From NCBI RefSeq assembly GCF_020510565.1, contig NZ_CP075189.1:3022501-3086500 (forward strand): DNA of 64,000 bases. The letters run 5' to 3'. The number at the start of each line of letters is the position of its first letter. The first letter of the stretch is position 1. The translations under genes and the position numbers were made by a program. Positions 1-7,983 of this stretch are shown piece by piece. The stretch comes from Ferribacterium limneticum (lineage in GTDB: Bacteria > Pseudomonadota > Gammaproteobacteria > Burkholderiales > Rhodocyclaceae). The notes beneath the pieces were generated by a model that searched no databases, was not told where the DNA came from, and was given only the letters and a program-made list of their open reading frames with translations.

Positions 1-1
1 C

Positions 2-673
2 CATTTCCATCTCGATGGCTCCGGCCCGGCCAAGCTCGAAGTGCCAAAACTCGAAGACTGGCCGGCCGTCACCTGGACACCGGACCTCAAGGCCGCCACC
101 TCGGTTGATCTCAACACCCTGACGAAGGAACAGGTCGCTGCCTGGAAGCCGGGCCAGAAACTCCTCCTCAACGGCAAGATGCTGACCGGCCGCGATGCAG
201 CCCACAAGCGCATTGCCGACATGCTGGCCAAGGGCGAGAAGCTGCCGGTCGACTTCACCAATCGCGTCATTTACTACGTCGGCCCGGTCGATCCGGTCCG
301 TGACGAAGTCGTCGGCCCGGCCGGTCCGACCACCGGCACACGGATGGACAAGTTCACGCGCATGATGCTCGAACAGACCGGCCTGATCTCGATGATCGGC
401 AAGTCCGAACGCGGCCCGGTTGCCATCGAGGCGATCAAGGACAACAAGTCGGCCTACCTGATGGCCGTCGGCGGCGCTGCTTATCTGGTCGCCAAGGCGA
501 TCAAGTCGGCCAAGGTCGTCGGCTTCGCCGATCTGGGCATGGAAGCCATCTACGAGTTCGATGTCGAGAACATGCCGGTGACGGTTGCCGTCGACTCGTC
601 CGGTATCAGCGTGCACGAAACCGGACCGAAGGAATGGCAGATCAAGATCGGCAAGATTCCAGTTTCGGCATAA
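2..673 (+). CDS. fumA: Class I (iron-sulfur) fumarate hydratase, C-terminal part, cut by window start
   Basis: The frame is open from base 2 without a start codon, so the N-terminal half lies outside the window. The visible 223 residues match the C-terminal (beta) domain of class I fumarases, with the signature segment VGPAGPTTGTRMDKFT and the run YLVAKAIKSAKVVGF. Enzymes of this family interconvert fumarate and malate in the TCA cycle with a [4Fe-4S] cluster; the cluster ligands are normally in the part that is missing here. A strong terminator follows the stop by about 17 nt. The related L-tartrate dehydratase shares this fold, but the length and residues fit fumarase. Confidence 0.9.
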   Translation, partial: HFHLDGSGPAKLEVPKLEDWPAVTWTPDLKAATSVDLNTLTKEQVAAWKPGQKLLLNGKMLTGRDAAHKRIADMLAKGEKLPVDFTNRVIYYVGPVDPVRDEVVGPAGPTTGTRMDKFTRMMLEQTGLISMIGKSERGPVAIEAIKDNKSAYLMAVGGAAYLVAKAIKSAKVVGFADLGMEAIYEFDVENMPVTVAVDSSGISVHETGPKEWQIKIGKIPVSA

Positions 674-689
674 GTTTTTTCCGGACAAC

Positions 690-716
690 AAAAACCCGGC
701 CGCGGCCGGGTTTTTT
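690..716. terminator. Rho-independent terminator after fumarase
   Basis: A perfect GC-rich palindrome (ACCCGGCC-GC-GGCCGGGT) is followed by six T and preceded by a run of A. It can terminate the fumarase transcript and, read on the other strand, the gene ending at 737. Confidence 0.85.
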
Positions 717-736
717 GCGCCTGAAAAAACCAACGC

Positions 737-1924
737 TCAGCAGTTTTCTTCGAGATCCCCGACCGGACAGAGCGGCGCCTCACCGGCCGCGCGCAACTTG
801 CGGCATTTCTTGCAGACAGCCGTCAGCCAGCCCTTGCACGACATCAAGGTGGTCGGCGACTCATCGGCCAGCATTTCCTTGATGCGTTCAAAGAACACCT
901 CCTGATTGATACTGGTTCCGCCGCAACCCGTCATGCTGATGACCCGGTTACCGCCGGAGAGGTGTGCAGCATCGTGGCGGCTGATGGCCAGATGCAACAG
1001 CTCGTCGGTTGTCGTTGCCGCACTGTCATCGGGCAAGGCGGCGATACCGACACTGACGGTGACGGCGACGCGCATCCCCTGAATCGAGATATTGGCCGCG
1101 GAAATGGCATTGCAAACGCCACGGGCGAATTTTTCGCTCTGCTCGCGCCCGGCCATCAATGAAATGATGGCGATACGCCCGCCGACCAACGGCAGCATGC
1201 TTTCATCCGCGTGGATCTTGCTCGCCAGCAAGCCGAGTATTTTCTGGACGATTTTGTCGGCCAGATCCCAGCCGTAACGAATTCTGAAGCCTTCGTAGCC
1301 ATCCAGCCCGAAGACCAGAACGCCACGCGGCTGAGCGTTCGCTGCCGAGGCAAGCGAGTCCTCCAGGCACTGTCCGTCTGTCTTTTCGAGTTGCCGGGGG
1401 ATAGGCGAGAGCTGACTCGTGGGCAGTTCGCCGCTCAGATCTGGCAGGCTTTCGACACGCTGTTTGAAATCATTGAGGCCGACATCGCTCTGGTCGCCAA
1501 ATTCCGCAACGCTGGTCATCGCGTCCGGTTCGGAAACCAGCTCTGGCTTGATCAGACGCAGCAGCAGATTCTGGAACTCCTGGCCGGCAGTTCTTTTCGG
1601 AATGAACTCGGAAACACCGAGTTGCCTTGCCTGCTCCCGCCCATCATCGGAGAAGCTGTCCGAGACCAGCTGAAAATAGGGAAGCCGATTGAGGCGAGCC
1701 AATTTGCTGGCCCGCAGGCGCTCGACCAATTCGGCGCCTTCGAGCGTGGCAATATCCAGCCCGGAAAAAGCAGCAATAATCGACGAGTCAAGGACCAGTG
1801 TTTGCCACGCCGACTCTGCGTCGCGCTCCTCGCATACGTCAAAATGCCCGCGCAATAGCTTGCTCAGCGATGCTCGAACCAGCCGCGAAGCGTCCACGAT
1901 CAGGACTTTCTGCAACTTTGTCAT
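737..1924 (-). CDS. Degenerate receiver plus degenerate GGDEF protein (paralogue A)
   Basis: 395 residues. Residues 1-130 have a CheY-like fold pattern (KVLIVDASR at the first strand, a Lys near EFIPK at strand 5). The usual phospho-acceptor Asp is replaced by a SGLD stretch, so this looks like a pseudo-receiver. Residues about 195-345 resemble a GGDEF domain (VFGLDGYEGF, VTVSVGIAALPDD, SGGNRV), but the signature GGDEF reads VGGRIA, so cyclase activity is unlikely. The C-terminal 45 residues are rich in Cys (C-x9-C-x2-C and further), a possible metal or redox site that the paralogue at 4610-5863 lacks. The role is unknown; a c-di-GMP or partner-binding scaffold is a guess. Confidence 0.75.
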   Translation of the reverse strand: MTKLQKVLIVDASRLVRASLSKLLRGHFDVCEERDAESAWQTLVLDSSIIAAFSGLDIATLEGAELVERLRASKLARLNRLPYFQLVSDSFSDDGREQARQLGVSEFIPKRTAGQEFQNLLLRLIKPELVSEPDAMTSVAEFGDQSDVGLNDFKQRVESLPDLSGELPTSQLSPIPRQLEKTDGQCLEDSLASAANAQPRGVLVFGLDGYEGFRIRYGWDLADKIVQKILGLLASKIHADESMLPLVGGRIAIISLMAGREQSEKFARGVCNAISAANISIQGMRVAVTVSVGIAALPDDSAATTTDELLHLAISRHDAAHLSGGNRVISMTGCGGTSINQEVFFERIKEMLADESPTTLMSCKGWLTAVCKKCRKLRAAGEAPLCPVGDLEENC

Positions 1925-2096
1925 ATTTCTTCCGTGCTATATCGTCTTGACTACGCGATTATTAACAATGTTACGACTAACGGGATAGTTTAATTCATTC
2001 AGCGAGATGGCGCTTACATTACTGACTCTTCGTTCATTTCCCCCTGATTGCAACAATGTCATATTTTCTGCCCCTCGATTTGCCTCGGCCTACCCC

Positions 2097-2888
2097 ATGT
2101 TCCGCAAATTCCGCATCCTGATCCTGCTCCTTGTCCTCGCCACCGTCGGCCTCGGCGCGTGGCGCTCCAATTCCCGGCTGACGGCCTGGGAGCACACCAT
2201 TCACGTCGCGGTTTATCCGATTGCCGGCGACAACTCGCCGGCCACTGCCAGCTACATTAGCGGCCTGAACAACGAAAGCTTTACAGACATTGCGCAATGG
2301 ATGCAGCAGCAGACCGAAAAGCAGGGCCTCGCCATCCTGCAACCGGTCGCGCTGCGCGTGGCGCCACCGCTCGCCGAGCTGCCGCCGCCGCGACCACACC
2401 AGCCAAGCGCGCTCGAGGCCATGCTGTGGAGCCTGAAACTGCGCTGGTGGGCGTCGCAGCACGACAAGATCGACGGCCCGAAACCGCACATCCGGCTTTT
2501 CGTGCTCTTTCACGATCCGGCACGCAACCCGTCGGTGCCGCACTCAACCGGCTTGAGCAAGGGGCAGATCGGCGTCATCCACGCCTACGCCTCGCGCCAG
2601 CAGCGCCGGCAGAACGCCGTGGTCATCACCCACGAAATGCTGCACACCTTCGGCGCTACCGACAAATACGATCTGGCCACACTGCAGCCGATCTACCCGC
2701 AGGGCTATGCCGAGCCGGGACGCGACCCGCGCCTGCCGCAGGAAATGGCCGAGATCATGGGTGGGCGTATCCCGCTGGACGAGCAGACTGCCGAAATCCC
2801 GATCAGCCTGGCCGATACGCTGGTCGGGCCGGAAACTGCCGTGGAAATCGGGTTCCTACGGTCAACCCGAAAAAACAGCCAAAAATGA
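2097..2888 (+). CDS. Membrane-anchored putative zinc metallopeptidase-like protein
   Basis: 263 residues from the ATG at 2097, chosen because it begins a clean N-terminal anchor (MFRKFRILILLLVLATVGL); an upstream in-frame start at 2007 would add 30 unlikely residues. The centre carries THEMLHTFGATDKYD, an HExxHxxGxxD pattern like metzincin-type zinc sites, so proteolytic activity at the periplasmic face is plausible. No family name is recognised. The last ten residues and the TGA stop come from a copy of the dispersed 40-nt repeat, so the native C-terminus may have been replaced. It converges with the CorA-like gene at 2910. Confidence 0.7.
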   Translation: MFRKFRILILLLVLATVGLGAWRSNSRLTAWEHTIHVAVYPIAGDNSPATASYISGLNNESFTDIAQWMQQQTEKQGLAILQPVALRVAPPLAELPPPRPHQPSALEAMLWSLKLRWWASQHDKIDGPKPHIRLFVLFHDPARNPSVPHSTGLSKGQIGVIHAYASRQQRRQNAVVITHEMLHTFGATDKYDLATLQPIYPQGYAEPGRDPRLPQEMAEIMGGRIPLDEQTAEIPISLADTLVGPETAVEIGFLRSTRKNSQK

Positions 2889-2892
2889 AATC
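2856..2892 (+). repeat. Dispersed repeat copy R1 (supplies gene end)
   Basis: Core ACGGTCAACC at 2858-2867, then an A-run and CCAAAAATGAAAT. The TGA within AAATGAAAT is the stop codon of the metallopeptidase-like gene. Confidence 0.85.
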
Positions 2893-2909
2893 GCTTTCCG
2901 GCCGTTGAA

Positions 2910-4595
2910 TCAGCGCTCGGTCTTGCCGACCACGCCCCACAGGGCGCGGAACTTGCCGCGCAGCGTCAGTCTTTCGTCCGACAGGGCTTCGAGGAAATCG
3001 GACATGCGCTTCGACTTGGCCACGGCAAAAAGCACCAGCCCGATGAATACCGAGGTGGCGATCAGCCCGTGCAGGCCGCGTTCGAGCATTGAGCCCTCGC
3101 CGAAGGCAATGATGTTCATGCCGAAATAGCCGGTTGTCACCGTCGCAATCAAGCCGAGAATGGTGATCACGGTCAGCCGGACGACGGTATTCGATTGCCG
3201 GCGCTGCGAGTCGCTGTCGAGGTAGTGGCTCATCTCGCGGATTTCGTCGCGGACGTCGTCGTACAGCGCGTCGTTGTGCAGATGGTTGGAACACAGTCGG
3301 TACATCGCCTGCACGTGCGGCCGTTCGGAAAGCTCGTGGAACCAGTAGCGGTGCGTGAAGCGCAGAAAGGTTTCAAAATTGGCCCGGATCCGTCGCTTGA
3401 AGCGGCGCACGGAATTGTCGTTGCGAATATCGAGATCGTTGACCGCGTCGACCAGCACCTCGGAAAACGCCAGCAACGAGGCACGGTGCAAATGCGCGAT
3501 CAGGAAAACGAGGAAATACTGATGGCGGAACTGGGCCAATACGCCGCGCTCGCCATCGACAAAAAACGGGAATGCCGCATCACCGACCACCGTAAAGGCG
3601 TTGCCGGTGCACATGAAGCGCGTGTTCGGCCCGGCCTCGCTGTCGGTCCAGAAACGGTCGTGACAGAACCGGCTCTCGAATTCGATGACGCCCGGTTCGT
3701 TGATCGGCAGCGTTTCGTTCGGGTGCAGCATGGTCGCCAGACCGATACGTACCCACTCCTCGCGGCTTAGCGTGCGCGGCTGGTCGACGGCGAGAAAGGC
3801 CATGACCGGCATGCGCTGGTATTCGATCAGGCGGTAACGCAAATCCCCCTCTTCGTCGGAATGGGCCAACACCATCGGCCGCAGCAGGCTGGCCCAATGT
3901 TCGGAAATGCAGGGGCTGCGATGCTGGCAGACGTAGCTCAGGTATTTCTCGCGCTTTTCGGCATCGGAACGCGCCACGACCTGACCATCAATCCCGATCC
4001 ACTCGGCCAGGTAGACATTGTGCAAACCCTCGCCGCCCTCTTCCCAGCCGGACGGATAGGCCCGACCGAAGCGGAACATGAAATCGCGCACGGTATCGAG
4101 CGGCAGGTCATTGGCCCGCACTTCGAGGTTGAGCTGCACGACCTCGAGATCGTGGAAGAAATAGAGATCGAGGTGCACGATGTCCAACTCGATCGGCGCC
4201 TGCCCCTTGCGCAACGTCACGCGCAGCCGGTCAATATCCTTGCGCCGGAAAACGTGCATCGGCGAGCCGCCCGGTGGGTCGTCCGCCGCCGAATTGCGCG
4301 AGCGCCCTTCGCCATAAAGAAATCGCTGCACATAAGGCAAAAACGAAACGAATTCGCGGTAGTGGCGCTCCTTGAATTGACCGGCATCCTCCATGAACTC
4401 ATCGTCGATCCGGCGCCACGGATGCGTCTCGGTCCGCGACTCGAACACCTCCCAGTGCCGCCCCTCGCTACCGCTAATTGCCATCGGCTCCAGTTGCAGC
4501 GGCCAGACCAGGCTGGCGTGAAAGAGCCGAACGCGACCGTTCTGCGCATCGCCCTGCGTGTCGGTCATCTGATTTCCCCCATGTGCGCTGCTCAT
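2910..4595 (-). CDS. CorA-like divalent cation transporter family protein
   Basis: 561 residues. The C-terminus has two hydrophobic segments; the first ends in TVTTGYFGMN, the GMN signature of CorA-type Mg2+ channels, followed by a short loop, a second helix and a basic cytoplasmic tail. The long N-terminal cytoplasmic part (about 470 residues) is larger than in classical CorA (about 320), so the substrate is uncertain. It starts 14 nt after the stop of the degenerate GGDEF gene at 4610 on the same strand and is probably co-transcribed with it. Met 10 is an alternative start. Confidence 0.8.
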   Translation of the reverse strand: MSSAHGGNQMTDTQGDAQNGRVRLFHASLVWPLQLEPMAISGSEGRHWEVFESRTETHPWRRIDDEFMEDAGQFKERHYREFVSFLPYVQRFLYGEGRSRNSAADDPPGGSPMHVFRRKDIDRLRVTLRKGQAPIELDIVHLDLYFFHDLEVVQLNLEVRANDLPLDTVRDFMFRFGRAYPSGWEEGGEGLHNVYLAEWIGIDGQVVARSDAEKREKYLSYVCQHRSPCISEHWASLLRPMVLAHSDEEGDLRYRLIEYQRMPVMAFLAVDQPRTLSREEWVRIGLATMLHPNETLPINEPGVIEFESRFCHDRFWTDSEAGPNTRFMCTGNAFTVVGDAAFPFFVDGERGVLAQFRHQYFLVFLIAHLHRASLLAFSEVLVDAVNDLDIRNDNSVRRFKRRIRANFETFLRFTHRYWFHELSERPHVQAMYRLCSNHLHNDALYDDVRDEIREMSHYLDSDSQRRQSNTVVRLTVITILGLIATVTTGYFGMNIIAFGEGSMLERGLHGLIATSVFIGLVLFAVAKSKRMSDFLEALSDERLTLRGKFRALWGVVGKTER

Positions 4596-4609
4596 GCCGA
4601 TTCTATCGA

Positions 4610-5863
4610 TCAGGAAACCATTCGTTCAGCCCGGGCCCGATCCCACAGGCGCTTGTTCATATCCTCGATCGGCAAGCCGAAATGGAAGTTCTTGTCGAGC
4701 TCCCTGAGGATAGGCATCAATTGCATCCCGACCGACCCCAGGCAAGGCCCCAAATCCGAGGGATCAATCGTTGCCAGCAATTCCTTGAGCTGTGGCACGA
4801 ATGAATCGCAGCTGGCAAGGCCGGAAGCCTGCAGGCTAGAGGCAGCGACGACCCGGTTGCCACCGGCCCGGGCGGCAGCCTGAAGGCGCTCATAAGCCAG
4901 TTGCAGCAGGGCCTGCTCCGACAACTCGACACCGTCATCGGGGACGACGGCAACGCCAACGCTGACCGTCAGATGGATGCGCTGGCCCTCGACGGATATC
5001 TGCGCGCTCGCCATCGCCTTGCAGATCCGGTTGGCAAATCCGGCACAAATCGAGGCGGTCGACGATCGCGTCACAATGACCACCCGACCATCAGCGAGTT
5101 GGCCGATAAAGTCCTCCGGCCGGATTTTTCGCGACAACAAAAAACAGAATCTTTGGGCCGAACCGAAGGCCAGCTCAGCCCCGTAGCGGACGACCAGATC
5201 GTCATAGCCATCGAGGCCAAAGGCGAGAACGCCGACACCATGGCCCTCCAGCGCCTCGGGCAGGGTTTTCGCCAAGTACTCTTCAAGCATCTCCTCGGCG
5301 AGCACCGTATCGTCGTTGCCGTACTCGTCGTCACCCGGCTCGTCGCTTCCCGACGGCTCCAGCCCGGCAATCTGGCCCATGATATTGCTGATACCGATGT
5401 CGGACTGGTCACCAAACTGTTCGAACGGTTCTTCGGGAAGCGGGGCGAGCGTATGAGCACGCCCCTCCACGCCGTCCTCTCGCCATTCCATCTGGGCCGA
5501 AACGATGCTTTCGATCGACGGACTGGTCGAACCTTTGACAATAAATTCGGTGACCCCCAAATCCCAGGCTTCCTGTCGTTCGCTCTCAGAAAAGCTGTTC
5601 GACACCATGAGCAAAAAAGGAACGTTTTTCAAACGCGACAACTTGCTGTCGCGCAGGCGTTCAAGCAGGCCACGGCCATCGTCTCTGACCAAAGTCGTTC
5701 CCGATATGACGGCCACAATGGCACTGTCGAGGACCATGGTCTGCCATGCCGACTCGTCATTATCCTCATCACGCACATCAAAACGCTCAGACAGTTGCTT
5801 GGCCAGCGACGCCCGTACGACTCGCGATGCATCGACAATCAGAACCTTGCGTTTATTTGTCAT
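4610..5863 (-). CDS. Degenerate receiver plus degenerate GGDEF protein (paralogue B)
   Basis: 417 residues, clearly paralogous to the protein at 737-1924 (shared opening KVLIVDASR, VRASL, ESAWQT, VLDS). The phospho-acceptor region of the receiver reads VISGTT with no Asp in place, while the strand-5 Lys (EFIVKGS) is kept. The GGDEF-like part (VLAFGLDGYDDLVVRYG, VSVGVAVVPDD) has QLADGRVVI in place of the active-site motif. It lacks the Cys-rich tail of paralogue A and has an acidic linker (about residues 165-190). Both copies keep the same defects, which suggests a maintained non-catalytic role. Confidence 0.75.
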   Translation of the reverse strand: MTNKRKVLIVDASRVVRASLAKQLSERFDVRDEDNDESAWQTMVLDSAIVAVISGTTLVRDDGRGLLERLRDSKLSRLKNVPFLLMVSNSFSESERQEAWDLGVTEFIVKGSTSPSIESIVSAQMEWREDGVEGRAHTLAPLPEEPFEQFGDQSDIGISNIMGQIAGLEPSGSDEPGDDEYGNDDTVLAEEMLEEYLAKTLPEALEGHGVGVLAFGLDGYDDLVVRYGAELAFGSAQRFCFLLSRKIRPEDFIGQLADGRVVIVTRSSTASICAGFANRICKAMASAQISVEGQRIHLTVSVGVAVVPDDGVELSEQALLQLAYERLQAAARAGGNRVVAASSLQASGLASCDSFVPQLKELLATIDPSDLGPCLGSVGMQLMPILRELDKNFHFGLPIEDMNKRLWDRARAERMVS

Positions 5864-6263
5864 CTATATTCCAAATTCACCAATTATTTCAAATACTTGA
5901 ATATCGCATTCACTGGATCAGAAGTTTAAGCGACGTAAGACCATTTGAGTCAAGAATTGCATCACACCAACAAATGCCGGTCATGCCCATGTGCGAGCAA
6001 ATGACGCCCCGCGTTACCGGCAACAACCATCCCATCGTGTTGACATAGTCATATCGGATCAGTGGCACGCACGGATATTGTCACATTCAGAACTTAGGCT
6101 TGAGTACGTGTTGTCGCCCCGTCGTTTGTCCGGTTGTCTGACTGTAGCCCGAACGCTCCGGAACCGTTTGATCGGTCCGGGCAGACGTCATGGCTACTGT
6201 AAATCGGCAACATCCATGACTCCGGACGGCAACTACGTGCCCCCACCTGATAGAGGAGAAGAA
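5864..6263. other. 400-nt divergent intergenic region
   Basis: It lies between the start of paralogue B (minus strand) and the phytase-like gene (plus strand). A TTGACA hexamer at 6040-6045 has no convincing -10 at normal spacing. A good ribosome site (AGAGGAGAAGA) sits just before 6264. I see no gene in it. Confidence 0.5.
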
Positions 6264-7622
6264 ATGAAAACTGCAATCAAGCCCCTGATCGTCGCCGTCG
6301 TTGCCACCATGGCCGCCCCGGCCTTCGCTGCGTCCAACACCCTGATCGGCTGGGCCATGCTGCCTGCAGCTACTTTTGCCGATGGCCCGACCTCCGGTCA
6401 GTTTACTGGCGCCAACCCCTACGGCACCAATCTGCCGCCCTATGCCGACATGCAGCCAGTCCAGGGCTTCTCCGGTGTGCTGGCCGGCCCCGAAAAAGGT
6501 ACTTTCCTGGTCATGACCGACAACGGTTTTGGCGCTCAGGCCAACTCGGCTGACACGCTGCTCCGTGTCTATGCCATCCAGCCGGAATTCAAGACCGCTT
6601 CAGGTGGCAATGGCACGTTTTCCGCCGTCAATTTCACGCTCGGTTCTGCGCTATCGAACTTCTCGAATCCGAGCCGTATCACGCTCAACGATGCCAATCA
6701 CAAGCTCGACATGACTATCCAGGCCGATCTGGACAATTATTACAATGACCCGGCAAAACCGGCGATCGATCCGGGCATCAAGTTTGGTCGATTGCTGACG
6801 GGCGCCGACCTCGACATCGAATCCATGCGCCGCGACAAAAACTGCAAGCTTTGGTTCGGCGATGAATTCGGCCCTTACCTGATCAAGACCGATGCTTCCG
6901 GCACCATACTGCGCAGCGAAATCTCGCTACCCGGCGTCTATGCGCCGCAGCACAAGGATGTCGTCGCCGGCAAGGCAGTCGCCAATCTTGGCGGCTCGGG
7001 CGGTTTTGAAGGCATGGCCATCAACAAACGCGGCGACAAACTTTACACGCTGCTCGAAAAAACCGTCGCCGGCGATGCCGCCAAGACCTTGCGCATCAAC
7101 GAGTTCGACATCGACAACGAGGCCTACACTGGCGTCAGCTTCGTCTATCCGCTGGACGCAAACGGCACCGCCATCGGTGACATGACAGCCATCGACAATT
7201 CCCGTTTCCTGGTCATCGAGCGCAACGGCAACACCGCGACGACCACAGGGGCTCCGTTCAAGAAAATTTTCATGGCTGACATCAAGGGCGTTGCCAACGG
7301 CGGCACCGTCCAGAAGAGCGAACTGGTCGACCTGATGAATCTGGCCGACCCGGACGACCTGAATGGCGACGGCAAGACGACCTTCACTTTCCCGTACGTG
7401 ACGATCGAAAATGTGTTGATCCTTGATGCTCATACGCTGCTGGTCATCAACGACAATAATTTTCCGTATGGCGGCGGTCGCGAACTCGCTTCGGACAACA
7501 CCGAGTTCCTGAAAATTCGCCTGGCCAAACCGATTCCCGGCCTCGACCATCATGACCACGGGCATGACGAAGAAACGTTCAGCCGCTGCGAAGCAAGCGA
7601 AAACCATCGCGGTCATCACTAA
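6264..7622 (+). CDS. Secreted esterase-like phytase-domain protein with His-rich tail
   Basis: 452 residues from the ATG at 6264, which follows a strong Shine-Dalgarno and opens a classical Sec signal peptide ending AAPAFA before ASNTL. The body resembles the 'esterase-like activity of phytase' family of beta-propeller proteins: GFSGVLAGPEKGTFLVMTDNG near the start, WFGDEFGPYLI in the middle, and VIERNGN, which are usual conserved blocks. The last 25 residues are rich in His and Asp (HHDHGHDEE, HRGHH), a likely metal-binding extension. It is probably a periplasmic or extracellular phosphate- or Ca-related hydrolase; the substrate cannot be read from the sequence. Confidence 0.8.
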   Translation: MKTAIKPLIVAVVATMAAPAFAASNTLIGWAMLPAATFADGPTSGQFTGANPYGTNLPPYADMQPVQGFSGVLAGPEKGTFLVMTDNGFGAQANSADTLLRVYAIQPEFKTASGGNGTFSAVNFTLGSALSNFSNPSRITLNDANHKLDMTIQADLDNYYNDPAKPAIDPGIKFGRLLTGADLDIESMRRDKNCKLWFGDEFGPYLIKTDASGTILRSEISLPGVYAPQHKDVVAGKAVANLGGSGGFEGMAINKRGDKLYTLLEKTVAGDAAKTLRINEFDIDNEAYTGVSFVYPLDANGTAIGDMTAIDNSRFLVIERNGNTATTTGAPFKKIFMADIKGVANGGTVQKSELVDLMNLADPDDLNGDGKTTFTFPYVTIENVLILDAHTLLVINDNNFPYGGGRELASDNTEFLKIRLAKPIPGLDHHDHGHDEETFSRCEASENHRGHH

Positions 7623-7634
7623 GGCAGCTTCGCA

Positions 7635-7672
7635 ATTTCAGTTTGTCGGGCCACAGCCCGACAAGCTGAAAT
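7635..7672. terminator. Stem-loop downstream of phytase-like gene
   Basis: ATTTCAG-TTGTCGGGC pairs with GCCCGACAA-CTGAAAT around a CACA loop, 12 nt after the stop. No long T-run follows, but the arms end in TTT and AAA. It probably ends the phytase-like transcript. Confidence 0.6.
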
Positions 7673-7709
7673 GAATGCTGCATCTTGAATAACCCTGTTC
7701 GCCATACGC

Positions 7710-7738
7710 TTGATTTTCTGCGCCGCCTCGGCGATAGT
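7710..7738 (+). promoter_or_regulatory. Candidate sigma70 promoter of the ilvBN leader
   Basis: TTGATT (7710-7715) and GATAGT (7733-7738) are separated by exactly 17 nt. Transcription would start near 7745, about 30 nt before the leader peptide at 7774. Confidence 0.5.
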
Positions 7739-7773
7739 TGCCGCTCTTCTGATTTTCACGAAACCTAAACCGC

Positions 7774-7884
7774 ATGAACGCTCGCCCGACCTTCCGCTCT
7801 GCCACTGCCTTTGCAGTGGAACCGGTCGTCGTATGCGTAGTCGTAGTAGGCGTCGTTATGCACGCGCCGTCGCGGATCGGGTAA
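7774..7884 (+). CDS. ivbL: Valine-rich ilvB leader peptide (attenuation peptide)
   Basis: 36 codons from ATG to TAA. Codons 18-28 contain nine Val codons (VVVCVVVVGVV), immediately before a GC-rich terminator that precedes ilvB. This is the layout of branched-chain amino acid attenuators such as E. coli ivbL: starvation for charged Val-tRNA would stall the ribosome and prevent termination. No strong Shine-Dalgarno is visible. The valine run, its position and the following terminator make the call convincing; that valine alone is the signal is inferred, since no Leu or Ile run is seen. Confidence 0.85.
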   Translation: MNARPTFRSATAFAVEPVVVCVVVVGVVMHAPSRIG

Positions 7885-7904
7885 GCAGAAGCAGCACAGA
7901 ACCC

Positions 7905-7944
7905 CAAACCCCGCCGGCGCAAACCGGCGGGGTTTTGTTTTTTG
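7905..7944 (+). terminator. Attenuator terminator of ilvBN
   Basis: AAACCCCGCCGG pairs with CCGGCGGGGTTT around CGCAAA, followed by TGTTTTTT. It lies 21 nt after the leader peptide stop and 40 nt before ilvB. Confidence 0.85.
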
Positions 7945-7983
7945 GAGCCCGCCGGTTGCGCCACCAACCGAAAGGAAATCTCC

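Noticed and set aside
2910..4883. Long plus-strand frames over the CorA-like gene
   Set aside because: They are shadows of the minus-strand genes, which carry clear motifs such as GYFGMN.
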